9,689 bases of DNA, taken from Planctomycetes bacterium UBA1135 (GTDB lineage: Bacteria > Planctomycetota > UBA1135). Of this stretch, positions 1 to 6,809 are shown one piece after another. Positions within the stretch are counted from its first letter, which is position 1. Each line of letters begins with the position of its first letter. The notes under the pieces are model-generated. The model was given only the letters and a program-made list of their open reading frames with translations. It had not been told where the DNA came from and did no database searches. The stretch lies in the NCBI GenBank assembly GCA_002311925.1, contig DCAK01000039.1, forward strand, positions 16,375-26,063. Reading direction: 5' to 3'. The position numbers and the translations under genes were made by a program.

Positions 1-1
1 C

Positions 2-451
2 ATCGACGGGTGTTGGACCGATGGCTCCGTCCTCTTTCACGCGGAGGGTGACCCCTCCGTTCGCTTTTCCGTGCATGACGGTTACGGAATCACGCTCCTC
101 CTTCGCTCAGGAATCGAGGTCGCCGTAGTCAGCGGCAGGGATTGCCCAGCGGTGAGCAAGAGGCTCGACCATCTCGGTGTCAAGGAAAGGCGCATGGGGA
201 ATCTTGAAAAGGGCGCCTCGGCCTTGGAAATCGTGACGTCGAGGGGCTTGAACCCCGAACAGGTTGCGGCCTTCGGGGACGACTTGCCGGACCTGGCCCT
301 TTTCGAGCATGCAGGACTCCGCCTCGCCCCTCCCGGGGCCCGTCCCGAAATCTTGGCTGCCGCCGACCATGTGACCCGGCTTCCCGGCGGAGGTGGCGCC
401 CTGAGGGAAATCTGTGAGCTTCTCCTTGAGGCTCGGGGAGTGCTTCCATGA
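2..451 (+). CDS. kdsC: 3-deoxy-D-manno-octulosonate 8-phosphate phosphatase (KdsC), 5'-truncated
   Basis: Cytoplasmic HAD-family phosphatase that removes phosphate from Kdo-8-P to give Kdo, the first sugar of the LPS inner core. The reading frame is open from base 2 and begins IDGCWTDGSVLF, which matches the KdsC DxDGVxTDG motif. The nucleophilic Asp codon is split by the window edge; base 1 is C, compatible with GAC. The motif IDG Asp is the general acid/base. Further family landmarks are HDGYGITLLLRSGIEVAVVSGR (bases 71-136; motif II Ser in VSGR), the Lys in NLEKGAS, and the metal-binding GDDLPD (about 277-294). About 149 residues remain, against the usual 170-190, so perhaps 10-30 residues are missing. 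An ATG at 71 exists but lies after catalytic motif I, so it cannot be the real start. The stop TGA overlaps the ATG of the next gene (ATGA, 448-451). A related C0-type HAD sugar phosphatase is possible, but the LPS context favours KdsC. Confidence 0.92.
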   Translation: MDGCWTDGSVLFHAEGDPSVRFSVHDGYGITLLLRSGIEVAVVSGRDCPAVSKRLDHLGVKERRMGNLEKGASALEIVTSRGLNPEQVAAFGDDLPDLALFEHAGLRLAPPGARPEILAAADHVTRLPGGGGALREICELLLEARGVLP

Positions 452-2658
452 GCCTCTCCTGGCGGGCCCTCGGGTCCGTCGGCCTGGTCGCAACGGCCCT
501 TCTCCTGTGGAGGGGGTCGATTGGAAAAGGCCCGGATTCCGATGTCGGGGCTTCTCCTCCACCTGGATTTCTCTTTCAAGCCCATGGGCTTGGAGAAGTG
601 GAAACCTCCTTCGAAGGGCCCTTTCGCGTTGAATTGGCTCAAGGGGGGGATGGGGGTGGCGGGCTTCTCGTTGAAGGGGAAGACCCACGACCCCTGAATG
701 AGGGAATGAGGTTGAACAGCCCGTGGATTACGGCGCCTGCAACCCCCCCCTCCAGGGGGTTCATCGCCCACGGGACCGGTGCTTGGATTCCCCTCCGGGG
801 CGGAGGAATCACCTTGGACACCTCAAGACCTTGGAAGATTGAAGACATGGTCCTGACCTTGGATTCCTTGGAGGGCGGCGCGGGCATCCGGATTTCTTCT
901 TCGGAAGCCTGGCTCGACACTCGCACCGGCGATTCCTTCTGCCCGGGACCCTTCCAGGTGGACGGCTCAGGGCTTCATGTCCAGGGCGAAGGACTGGAGC
1001 TCGACGCCGATTCCGACATCGTCCGCTTGGGGGCGACCTCCACCAGGACCACTTGGGAATTCCCGGGAACCGATGGGGAAAGTTGGAAGGGTACCGCGAA
1101 TGGCCCTGGAACCCTCGCGCCGCGGGAGGGTGGCGGTCGGGTCCTCTCCTTTCCCGAAGGAACCGAATGCCAGGTCTTCCTGCCGCCCGAATCGGGGTGG
1201 GCGGGAGAATGGACGACCCAGGGAATTGAATTCCAACTCCGTGAAGGCGAAGCCGGGCTCCGACCCCTTCAACTCAAGGGTCTCGGCGCCACCCGCTGGC
1301 ATGGAGAGGGTCGCTCCCTCGAGGGCGTGGGAGGCCTCATCCGCTGGACCGAAGATGGGAGCCCGGGAAACCTGATTCTTGACGGGCCTGTGCATGCCGT
1401 CGCCCAGGAGGAGGAGGTTTCTCTCCGGGCGGAAGAAAGAGCCGAGGCCCTTCCCAATCGAGGGGCACTTTCCCTGCACGGCGGGGTCGCCGGAACCATT
1501 CCCGGGGGGGCCGTTCAGGCGAAATCAGCCTCCTGGATCCCGGGTGAAAAAATCCAGTTCCTTGACGCTTCCCTCTTCCCCGAAAGCGCCGACATTCCCA
1601 AAGTCTCAGCCAGGCAGATTTCCTTCGACTCCGCCCGCCAAGCGTGGGCATCGGGCAGGGTCGTTACGGAAGGTGGCAACGCCATCGAGGGGGGGGATCC
1701 CGAACCCTGGGTGCTGGAAAGTGACGCCCTCGTCCTGGATGGGAGAAGAGAAAAATGGCGTCTTGAAGCCTCCGGGAATGTCGTATTTCGTGAGGGGGCC
1801 TACCGGGCCCGGGCTCACCGGATCGAGAAGACTGAAGGCGGTGGGGCCGTCTTTTTTGGAGAACCCCGGGTCGAGTGGACCGGCTATCTCCCCCAGTGGA
1901 CCCTGCGGGCAACGGCAGGCCGTTCCCTTCTTTCCCAGGAAAGGCTTGCCCTTTCCCGCCGCCCCATCCTCTTCTTGCCGGCGGACAACTTGCGCCTCGT
2001 CGGCGATGTTTGCGAGGTCAACGCAACATTCATCGAATTCCTTCCCGGTGGGACTTGGGAAGCGACCGGCCCCTTGACCTTTTCCGGGGCCTGGCAGGGG
2101 CGGGCCGAGTCGGCCCGGTGGACTTCAAAAAACCAGCTTGAATTGGCTGGCGGCCGCTCCCCCCTTCACCTTCAGGGGGTGGAACAGCTGTGGGGAGCCT
2201 TCGAAGTCACGGGCAAGCGCGCCGTCTTTTCGAAAGAATCCACCCTCCTTTCAGGGAACGCCAGCTGTCGATTCGAAGGGGGCCCGGAACAAGGCCCGCT
2301 TTTCATCCGGTCTCAAAGAATTGAATGGGGGGAAGGGGGCGGAGCGGCCGAGGGACAGGTGCGCGTCGAGGGCCTGGACTGGACTGCCTTTGGGGATTCT
2401 CTTGATTGGCACGGAGAGGGGGCGGCCCGCGTTCTTGTCCTCCGAGGCGATGTCTCCCTTGAATCGGAGTTCACCCGAGCCACCGGGCGAGTCGCCCACT
2501 TCCTTGAGACTGTGGGGGAGATTGAAGTCCAAGGAGATTCCGACTGTCCCGCGACTCTCAAACTTGAAGACGGGAGAACTGCAGTCGGCCAACGCTTCGT
2601 GCACCGCAAGGGGGTCGGCGTCCTCGAGGCGGGAGATGCGACCTTCGTGATCCCTTGA
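448..2658 (+). CDS. Large LptC/LptA-type (OstA-like) periplasmic LPS transport protein
   Basis: Probable LPS-transport bridge, 736 aa. Residues 8-22 form one hydrophobic helix with Arg before and after it (anchor or signal peptide). The rest is predicted to be beta-rich and periplasmic. Residues 41-205 look LptC-like, including GLHVQGEGLELDADSD (175-190). Segments at 424-460 (ESDALVLDGRREKWRLEASG then a Gly/Arg-rich strand), 544-577, 586-627, 649-685 and 694-734 show the LptA/OstA rhythm of short strands ending in 'L.L.GNV' turns. Free LptC and LptA are each about 185-190 aa, so this protein has roughly twice the length of a simple fusion. The ATG at 448 has a GGGGAG Shine-Dalgarno-like site 7 bases upstream and overlaps the kdsC stop; the stop overlaps the lptD start. 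Family placement rests on context plus weak motifs; it could be named LptC, LptA or OstA-like. It contains four 7-8-base homopolymer tracts. Confidence 0.75.
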   Translation: MSLSWRALGSVGLVATALLLWRGSIGKGPDSDVGASPPPGFLFQAHGLGEVETSFEGPFRVELAQGGDGGGGLLVEGEDPRPLNEGMRLNSPWITAPATPPSRGFIAHGTGAWIPLRGGGITLDTSRPWKIEDMVLTLDSLEGGAGIRISSSEAWLDTRTGDSFCPGPFQVDGSGLHVQGEGLELDADSDIVRLGATSTRTTWEFPGTDGESWKGTANGPGTLAPREGGGRVLSFPEGTECQVFLPPESGWAGEWTTQGIEFQLREGEAGLRPLQLKGLGATRWHGEGRSLEGVGGLIRWTEDGSPGNLILDGPVHAVAQEEEVSLRAEERAEALPNRGALSLHGGVAGTIPGGAVQAKSASWIPGEKIQFLDASLFPESADIPKVSARQISFDSARQAWASGRVVTEGGNAIEGGDPEPWVLESDALVLDGRREKWRLEASGNVVFREGAYRARAHRIEKTEGGGAVFFGEPRVEWTGYLPQWTLRATAGRSLLSQERLALSRRPILFLPADNLRLVGDVCEVNATFIEFLPGGTWEATGPLTFSGAWQGRAESARWTSKNQLELAGGRSPLHLQGVEQLWGAFEVTGKRAVFSKESTLLSGNASCRFEGGPEQGPLFIRSQRIEWGEGGGAAEGQVRVEGLDWTAFGDSLDWHGEGAARVLVLRGDVSLESEFTRATGRVAHFLETVGEIEVQGDSDCPATLKLEDGRTAVGQRFVHRKGVGVLEAGDATFVIP
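2655..2658 (+). promoter_or_regulatory. TTGA stop/start overlap deciding the lptD start
   Basis: The last four bases of the LptC/LptA-like gene, TTGA, contain both its TGA stop and a TTG start for lptD. No clear Shine-Dalgarno sequence precedes it, and codons just upstream in the lptD frame include no ATG, GTG or TTG. The signal peptide follows immediately. Start by translational coupling (termination-reinitiation) is inferred. Confidence 0.6.
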
Positions 2659-4955
2659 TTCTCCCCGTCCTCATTGCCCTCTGGGCCGCTCCCTTCCCCC
2701 AGGAAATCGTGGCCAAGGCGGAAACCGTCCGCTCGGAAACCAAGGGGGACGAGACCTGGGTTGAAGTCACCGACCTCCGGCTTGAGGCCGAAGGATTCCA
2801 GGCGGAGGCTGATTTCGCTTTTTTTCGCTTGGCGCCAAAGGGAGACAGGGCCCCGACGGCGACCCATGCGCTGGCTGGGCGATGGATGGGCCCTCTCCTT
2901 TCCCGAGCGCAGCCCCTCACTGGCGACGGCCGCTTCCTGGAAGTCCGGCTCCAGGGCTCGGTATCCATTCAGGGAATTGAGGGGTCCCTCCTCTGCTCTC
3001 AACTCCTTTATCTCCCAAGGGAAGGGCTCCTCGAAATCGAGAATGTCGATCTTCTCCTCGACGCGGGTGTTCTTCCAAGCGGCTGGCCTCTACGGCTGGT
3101 GGCCCGCAGCCTGGTCGAGAACGCTGACGGATCCTTTCGGGTCGTCGACGGGAAGATGACCACCTGCGATGAGGACGCCCCCCACTTCGCGGTCCGGGCC
3201 GGCAGCCTTGAAGGCATGGCCGGAGAGGAGGGAATTCGCTGGAAAGCCGAGAGCGTGGCCCTCGAAGTTCTTGGGACCAAGGTTCTTCCTCTCCCAGCCA
3301 CCTTTTTTCAGGATTGGGGAGAAACTGGCATCGCCGGTTTTCACTCCATCGCAGTTTCCTCGAACGATCGATACGGCACCCGGGTGGAGACGCGCTGGCG
3401 TGGAGCAAGCGAGGATTCCCGGGGCCGGCAATGGTCCTGGGCCTTGGCCCCTTCCGCTTCCACGAGGAGGGGCTTTCCTCTCGAGGCGGAGTTTGGGGTT
3501 GATGGAGACAACGTGTCCAGCAATTGGAAACTCTTCCACCTCCGGGATGAGGAAAGCGACGTGCATCCCTACGCGAGGCGAATCCGAAGAAGTGAAGACG
3601 AACGGTGGAGAGCCCGCGTTGAAAATCGTTTCACATTCAAGAAATCCTGGGTTCTTGATGCGGACCTGGCCCTGACCAGCGATGTCCTGGTGGATCCGGA
3701 ATTTTTCCCGGGCGCGTGGAGGACCCAAGAAGATCAGGTGAGCCAGCTTTACCTTGCCCGGAGAGGGAGGGATCATTTCTTCGAAGCGACTGTCGAAGGT
3801 TCGGATTCAGCTGGTTTTTCCCCTTTCGCCGGATTCGGCGACTCCCTTCCCGGCCACTTTGAATCCCGGCCCAGCTTCCGGTGGGAGGCCTTTTCCTCCA
3901 CCCTCGCCTCGACCCCTGCGGGTCCATTTGGGGGAGCCGATGGCCGTGCCCCGGTGAACTTTTCATGGGGCGGAGAGCTCGCAAGTTTCCAATTTAGAGA
4001 GACGTCTCTGGACACCCATCTCGGAGTTGACCCCTTCCTTTCTCAGGGGGAGTTCCGCCGCAACCGGGGCCGCGTTTGGTGGGAGTCCTCGATTCCCCTT
4101 CATGCCGCCGGAATTTCCTTGCGTCCCGGAATCCGGATGGACGGGGCGTCCTGGACCGACGACAGCGCGTCGGCGGAAGAAAGAGTGCTCGCGGAGGCCT
4201 ATCTCGACATTTCCTCCACCCTTTCTCGCGCGTACACGGGAGGTTGGGGCCATCGAGTCCAACCCCTGATTCGTTTCCGGAATCGGCGGGCAAGCCAGGA
4301 CTCCTCCCCCATCCAAAGAGTGGTGGATTCGTGGGACCTCCTTGCTCCTGGACAGGCGGTGGAAATGTCCCTTCGCCAATATTGGACCGCCCCCAGTCAA
4401 TCCACTCCCTGGATGGAACTTGATCTCCGGCTCCCTTGGTATCCGGATTTGGCGGCTCCTCTTTCCGACTCCAACTTCTTGCCCGACCATGGCGACCGGG
4501 CCGGCGATTTCGGCCCCGGAGAGATTCGTATTTGGCTCGAACCCGAACGAGCGGGATCCTCTTTTTCGGGAGCTTGGTTGAACGCCCGTTTGAGGCGCGG
4601 AGATTCAAAGGCCGGCCTCGAGGAGGGCTACCTTTCGACCGGGTTTCGCCCCTTCGAAAATCTCAGCGCCTCTCTCGCCTACCGGGAGGTCCGGGACCTG
4701 TTCGGCATCGGGGTGGTGGCTGCTGATTGGCGCCTTGGGAGAGCATGGGGGGTTTCATGCCGGCAAGCCTTCACCACAGAAGGAGACCCTGGCGTCTTCT
4801 CTGAAATCTCCCTTCAACATTACGCCCACGACTTTCAGCTCGAAGCGGGCGTCCACCGGGATGAAACTTTGGGTCGCTCGGGATTTTTCTTCAGCTTGAC
4901 ACCCCTCTTCCTGATGGGGACCCCCGGCTCCCCTGGACCTAGAATGAGCCCATGA
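2655..4955 (+). CDS. lptD: LPS-assembly protein LptD (outer-membrane beta-barrel)
   Basis: Outer-membrane translocon that inserts LPS in the outer leaflet, 766 aa (E. coli LptD is 784). A short hydrophobic N-terminus (LILPVLIALWAAPFPQE) is a likely Sec signal. Residues about 18-210 form the OstA-type jellyroll domain, containing the LptD hallmark MTTCDEDAPHF (168-178). This is followed by LPLPATFFQDWGETGIAGFH (211-230), which corresponds to the family's 'PxFYxPY..P.....SGF' passage into the barrel. Residues about 235-752 alternate polar and hydrophobic positions and are rich in W, F, Y and R, as in a barrel; the likely last strand is SGFFFSLTPLFL. Cysteines are only C114, C171 and C702. The start is TTG at 2655: no other start lies in frame nearby, and TTGA overlaps the upstream stop. 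The protein is distant from proteobacterial LptD, but motif plus neighbours make the call solid. Confidence 0.85.
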   Translation: MILPVLIALWAAPFPQEIVAKAETVRSETKGDETWVEVTDLRLEAEGFQAEADFAFFRLAPKGDRAPTATHALAGRWMGPLLSRAQPLTGDGRFLEVRLQGSVSIQGIEGSLLCSQLLYLPREGLLEIENVDLLLDAGVLPSGWPLRLVARSLVENADGSFRVVDGKMTTCDEDAPHFAVRAGSLEGMAGEEGIRWKAESVALEVLGTKVLPLPATFFQDWGETGIAGFHSIAVSSNDRYGTRVETRWRGASEDSRGRQWSWALAPSASTRRGFPLEAEFGVDGDNVSSNWKLFHLRDEESDVHPYARRIRRSEDERWRARVENRFTFKKSWVLDADLALTSDVLVDPEFFPGAWRTQEDQVSQLYLARRGRDHFFEATVEGSDSAGFSPFAGFGDSLPGHFESRPSFRWEAFSSTLASTPAGPFGGADGRAPVNFSWGGELASFQFRETSLDTHLGVDPFLSQGEFRRNRGRVWWESSIPLHAAGISLRPGIRMDGASWTDDSASAEERVLAEAYLDISSTLSRAYTGGWGHRVQPLIRFRNRRASQDSSPIQRVVDSWDLLAPGQAVEMSLRQYWTAPSQSTPWMELDLRLPWYPDLAAPLSDSNFLPDHGDRAGDFGPGEIRIWLEPERAGSSFSGAWLNARLRRGDSKAGLEEGYLSTGFRPFENLSASLAYREVRDLFGIGVVAADWRLGRAWGVSCRQAFTTEGDPGVFSEISLQHYAHDFQLEAGVHRDETLGRSGFFFSLTPLFLMGTPGSPGPRMSP

Positions 4956-5263
4956 CCCCTTTGGCCTTCATCGGTACTCCCGAAATCGTGGTCGCCTTGG
5001 TGATTGGGCTGCTTCTATTCGGCGGCCAGCTACCGGCCGTTCTTCGAGATATCGGGAAGCTGGTCTTCAGAGCCCGCAGGTCTCTGAGCGATTTGAAGAG
5101 AGAGTCGGGCATCGACGACGCCATCCATGACATTCAGAGGGAGGTCGACGACGCACAAAGCGAGGTCAGCGACCTCTACAAGTCCGTCGACCCGGCGGCC
5201 GGTCCTGTTTCCAGGGAACCCCCCCAGGACGCCTTGGACCCGGGGTTTTCAGAAGAAGAATAG
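4952..5263 (+). CDS. tatA: Sec-independent protein translocase TatA/TatE-type subunit
   Basis: Small inner-membrane subunit (103 aa) of the twin-arginine translocase, which exports folded proteins. Family order is clear: a short N-terminus with FIGTPEIVVAL (Glu11 at the usual polar position), one membrane helix at about 6-23, the LFG hinge followed by QLP (22-28), then an amphipathic helix LRDIGKLVFRARRSLSDLKR (31-50). A charged segment (55-77) that may be helical and a disordered acidic tail ending in EEE follow. LFG rather than the TatB-type 'GP..LP' favours TatA/E over TatB, although the long charged region after the amphipathic helix is somewhat TatB-like. The ATG overlaps the lptD stop (ATGA), so it is probably co-translated with the LPS operon. 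No tatC is in the window. A run of seven C (5219-5225) lies near its 3' end. Confidence 0.9.
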   Translation: MTPLAFIGTPEIVVALVIGLLLFGGQLPAVLRDIGKLVFRARRSLSDLKRESGIDDAIHDIQREVDDAQSEVSDLYKSVDPAAGPVSREPPQDALDPGFSEEE

Positions 5264-5276
5264 ACCCGGAGGGCTC

Positions 5277-5303
5277 AGGACCCGGTTCGGATTCCCGGGT
5301 TCT
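5277..5303 (+). terminator. Weak hairpin after tatA
   Basis: A 9-bp inverted repeat begins 14 bases after the tatA stop: AGGACCCGG (5277-5285) pairs with CCGGGTTCT (5295-5303), with one G-U pair and a 9-base loop. No T-run follows (next bases CCACAAAACG), so it is not a canonical intrinsic terminator. It could be an mRNA-end-stabilising hairpin or be fortuitous in GC-rich sequence. Its right arm overlaps the first DnaA-like box. Confidence 0.3.
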
Positions 5304-5419
5304 CCACAAAACGCCATGTGGATGAGTGGCAATCCACAAGAGACTTGCCCTCAGTTGTTTATAAAAAGGGGAAACGTGGATGGCGAAGTTTTCTCGGTGT
5401 TTTCCCAAGGTTTTCCACA
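5300..5419. promoter_or_regulatory. Cluster of DnaA-box-like 9-mers (candidate origin or DnaA-binding locus)
   Basis: Five 9-mers resembling the DnaA box TTATCCACA lie in the gap between two converging operons: TTCTCCACA (5300-5308, +), TCATCCACA (5317-5325, read on -), CAATCCACA (5330-5338, +), CCATCCACG (5375-5383, read on -) and TTTTCCACA (5411-5419, +). The first and last differ from the E. coli consensus at one position each, within the variable third (and second) base region; the others differ at two or three. An AT-rich stretch, GTTGTTTATAAAAA (5354-5367), sits in the middle and could serve as an unwinding element. TCCACA/TGTGGA is otherwise scarce in the window; by eye I found one other copy, at 506-511. 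Assignment as oriC is inference: no dnaA, dnaN, rpmH or gidA is present, and genes point towards the site rather than away from it. Confidence 0.45.
5362..5406 (-). terminator. Possible intrinsic terminator of the leftward operon
   Basis: Read on the minus strand downstream of the moaB stop: GGGAAA (5406-5401), a 26-base loop, TTTCCC (5374-5369), then C and TTTTTA (5367-5362). The stem is only 6 bp and the loop is long, so efficiency is doubtful. The same bases form the AT-rich element of the DnaA-box cluster, an alternative explanation. Confidence 0.25.
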
Positions 5420-5424
5420 ATCCT

Positions 5425-5931
5425 CTACAGCCTGTCCAGCAGGGTCCCAAAGGAGCAGGGCCGTGTTCGATTGTCAATTTGGGGGAGAATGAGCTTTTCC
5501 ATCCCCAGCCGACACGCTCCCGTCGATCCGGGAAGGCAGAAAATCAGGTTTCCCTCCATGACCCCTGCGAGGGCTCGGGATTGAAGGGTGGAGGCCCCGA
5601 TTTCCTCCCAGGAAAGCCAACGAAACATTTCCCCGAACCCGGGAAGAACCTTGTCCAGCAGGGGTTCAATGGCTTCGGGAGTCACGTCCCTGCGGGTCAC
5701 CCCGGTGCCGCCGGTGAGAATGACGACTCGAACCCGTTCTCGCGCGCTTGCCTCTCGGGTCGCCTCCGCGATTGCCTCCTTTTCATCCACGACCACTCGC
5801 CTTTCGGCGACCTCGTGCCCCGCAACCTTGAGCATGGATTCAATGAGGCTCCCGGACTTGTCGGTTTCCAGTGTTCGGGAATCGGAAATCACGAGAATGG
5901 AGGCTGTCAGGGGGAGGAATTTTATGGTCAC
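5425..5931 (-). CDS. moaB: Molybdenum cofactor biosynthesis protein B (MoaB/MogA family)
   Basis: Cytoplasmic MogA/MoaB-fold protein, 168 aa. The family adenylylates molybdopterin before molybdate insertion, although E. coli MoaB itself has little such activity. Visible landmarks are ILVISDSRTLETDKSG (12-27), the nucleotide/MPT-binding LTGGTGVTRRD (72-82), WLSWEEIGASTLQSRALAGV (105-124), CLPGSTGACR (132-141) and PQIDNRTRPCSF (150-161). The second half is strikingly like E. coli MoaB (STLQSRA..AGV, PGST.ACR, RTRPC.F), so MoaB is preferred to MogA. The frame is open further upstream to 6069, but that stretch overlaps rnhC and has no MoaB similarity. The GTG at 5931 overlaps the rnhC stop (GTGA) and gives the usual family length. 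Last gene of the leftward operon; other Mo-cofactor genes are not in view. Confidence 0.93.
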   Translation of the reverse strand: MTIKFLPLTASILVISDSRTLETDKSGSLIESMLKVAGHEVAERRVVVDEKEAIAEATREASARERVRVVILTGGTGVTRRDVTPEAIEPLLDKVLPGFGEMFRWLSWEEIGASTLQSRALAGVMEGNLIFCLPGSTGACRLGMEKLILPQIDNRTRPCSFGTLLDRL

Positions 5932-6809
5932 TTTTCGAGCCGTTTGCGAACGTTGCGGAAATGGAGTTTGGCGACCTTTCGCATCGCCTCCGGGCCATGG
6001 AGGTCGAGGAAGGCGTTCATTGCCGGGGGGACCGGGCTCCCGCTGCCCAGCGGGAAGTCCACGGCCCACTCCTGGGAAAGCTCGGCCATGGAATCGAGGA
6101 AGCCGGACCGGGCCAGGACCGATGCCGCGGCCACGCAGGCATGAGCCTCGGCCCTGGGGATTTCGAGGATTTCGAGCTCGGGGTGTTTCTCCCGGAGGCG
6201 GCGTGTCACGGGAAGGTCTGAACCAAAGCGGTCGACGACCACCCGGGAAAGGCCGGTTTCCTCGACAAGGGATTCCACGATTTCGGAGTGAAGTCCGGTC
6301 AGGAGTCGGTTGACGTTGTTCCCCGATTCGGCGTGCATCCTGTTGTATTCGGAAGGACTCAAAACCCGGACCCGGGTGGCCAGGTTGCTTTCAATCCAGG
6401 GTGCGAGGATCCGAATCCTCCGGTCGTTCATGGCCTTTGAATCTGCCACGCCCGCCTCCCGCAATTCGGAAATCCCGCTCTCGGGAACCGCCACGCCCGC
6501 CACCACCATCCCCCCGAAAGTGTCCCCCTTCCCCGTCTCGTCCGAGCCGATGCCCGCGCCCTCCCCCTCGGGGGAATCATTCGAAGGGTTCGGCTCCCTG
6601 GACAGGTCGGGAAGAAATCGCGCCAGAAAGGCCCTGGTTCCCTTTCCCTGGACAACCAATTTTCCGCTTTCATAGAGACTCACCACGACTTGCTGACCCT
6701 TCGCTTGAAAAAACGCATAGGCGAGAGGCCCGAACTCGAACCCTTCATCCCGAAGTTTCTCTTCGAGCGCTTGGCCCTCCTCCCGGCCCATCTTCAGAAC
6801 CCGGGTCAC
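5928..6809 (-). CDS. rnhC: Ribonuclease HIII
   Basis: Endonuclease that cuts the RNA strand of RNA/DNA hybrids, 293 aa (family about 290-310). Residues about 13-68 form the N-terminal TBP-like substrate-binding domain (VVVSLYESGKLVVQGKG, 41-57). A linker (70-85) leads to the RNase H-fold domain with GIGSDETGKGDTFGG (86-100; catalytic D90 E91), VADSKAMNDRRI (121-132), NNVNRLLTGLHSEIV (164-178), VVVDRFG (190-196; catalytic D193), AHACVAAASVLARS (222-235) and terminal KLHFRNVRKR. The TBP-like domain and DETGKGD-type motif separate it from RNase HII. Start: GTG at 6809, with GGGAAGGGAG immediately upstream, forming a GTGA overlap with the acyltransferase stop. An ATG at 6791 is possible but lacks a ribosome-binding site. 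The frame is open back to 7019, but that part overlaps the acyltransferase and is not RNase HIII-like. Confidence 0.94.
   Translation of the reverse strand: MTRVLKMGREEGQALEEKLRDEGFEFGPLAYAFFQAKGQQVVVSLYESGKLVVQGKGTRAFLARFLPDLSREPNPSNDSPEGEGAGIGSDETGKGDTFGGMVVAGVAVPESGISELREAGVADSKAMNDRRIRILAPWIESNLATRVRVLSPSEYNRMHAESGNNVNRLLTGLHSEIVESLVEETGLSRVVVDRFGSDLPVTRRLREKHPELEILEIPRAEAHACVAAASVLARSGFLDSMAELSQEWAVDFPLGSGSPVPPAMNAFLDLHGPEAMRKVAKLHFRNVRKRLEK

Larger units (their letters stand above)
5264..5424. other. Convergent intergenic region
   Basis: The only appreciable non-coding gap in the window, 161 bases between the tatA stop and the moaB stop. I see no plausible small ORF. It holds the tatA-side hairpin, the DnaA-box-like cluster, an AT-rich patch and the weak minus-strand terminator. 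The gap is far larger than any other gene junction here, all of which overlap or are separated by a few bases. Confidence 0.8.

Noticed and set aside
82..771. 229-aa minus-strand frame at the left end
   Set aside because: Shadow of kdsC and the LptC/LptA-like gene; Pro/Arg-rich with no motif.
5264..5424. Replication-terminus dif site, suggested by converging operons
   Set aside because: I could not see a 28-base dif-like palindrome with XerC/XerD arms; the visible motifs are DnaA-like instead.
5380..6313. Plus-strand open frames of 254 and 241 aa over moaB and rnhC
   Set aside because: Both are antisense to genes with conserved motifs and contain nothing recognisable.
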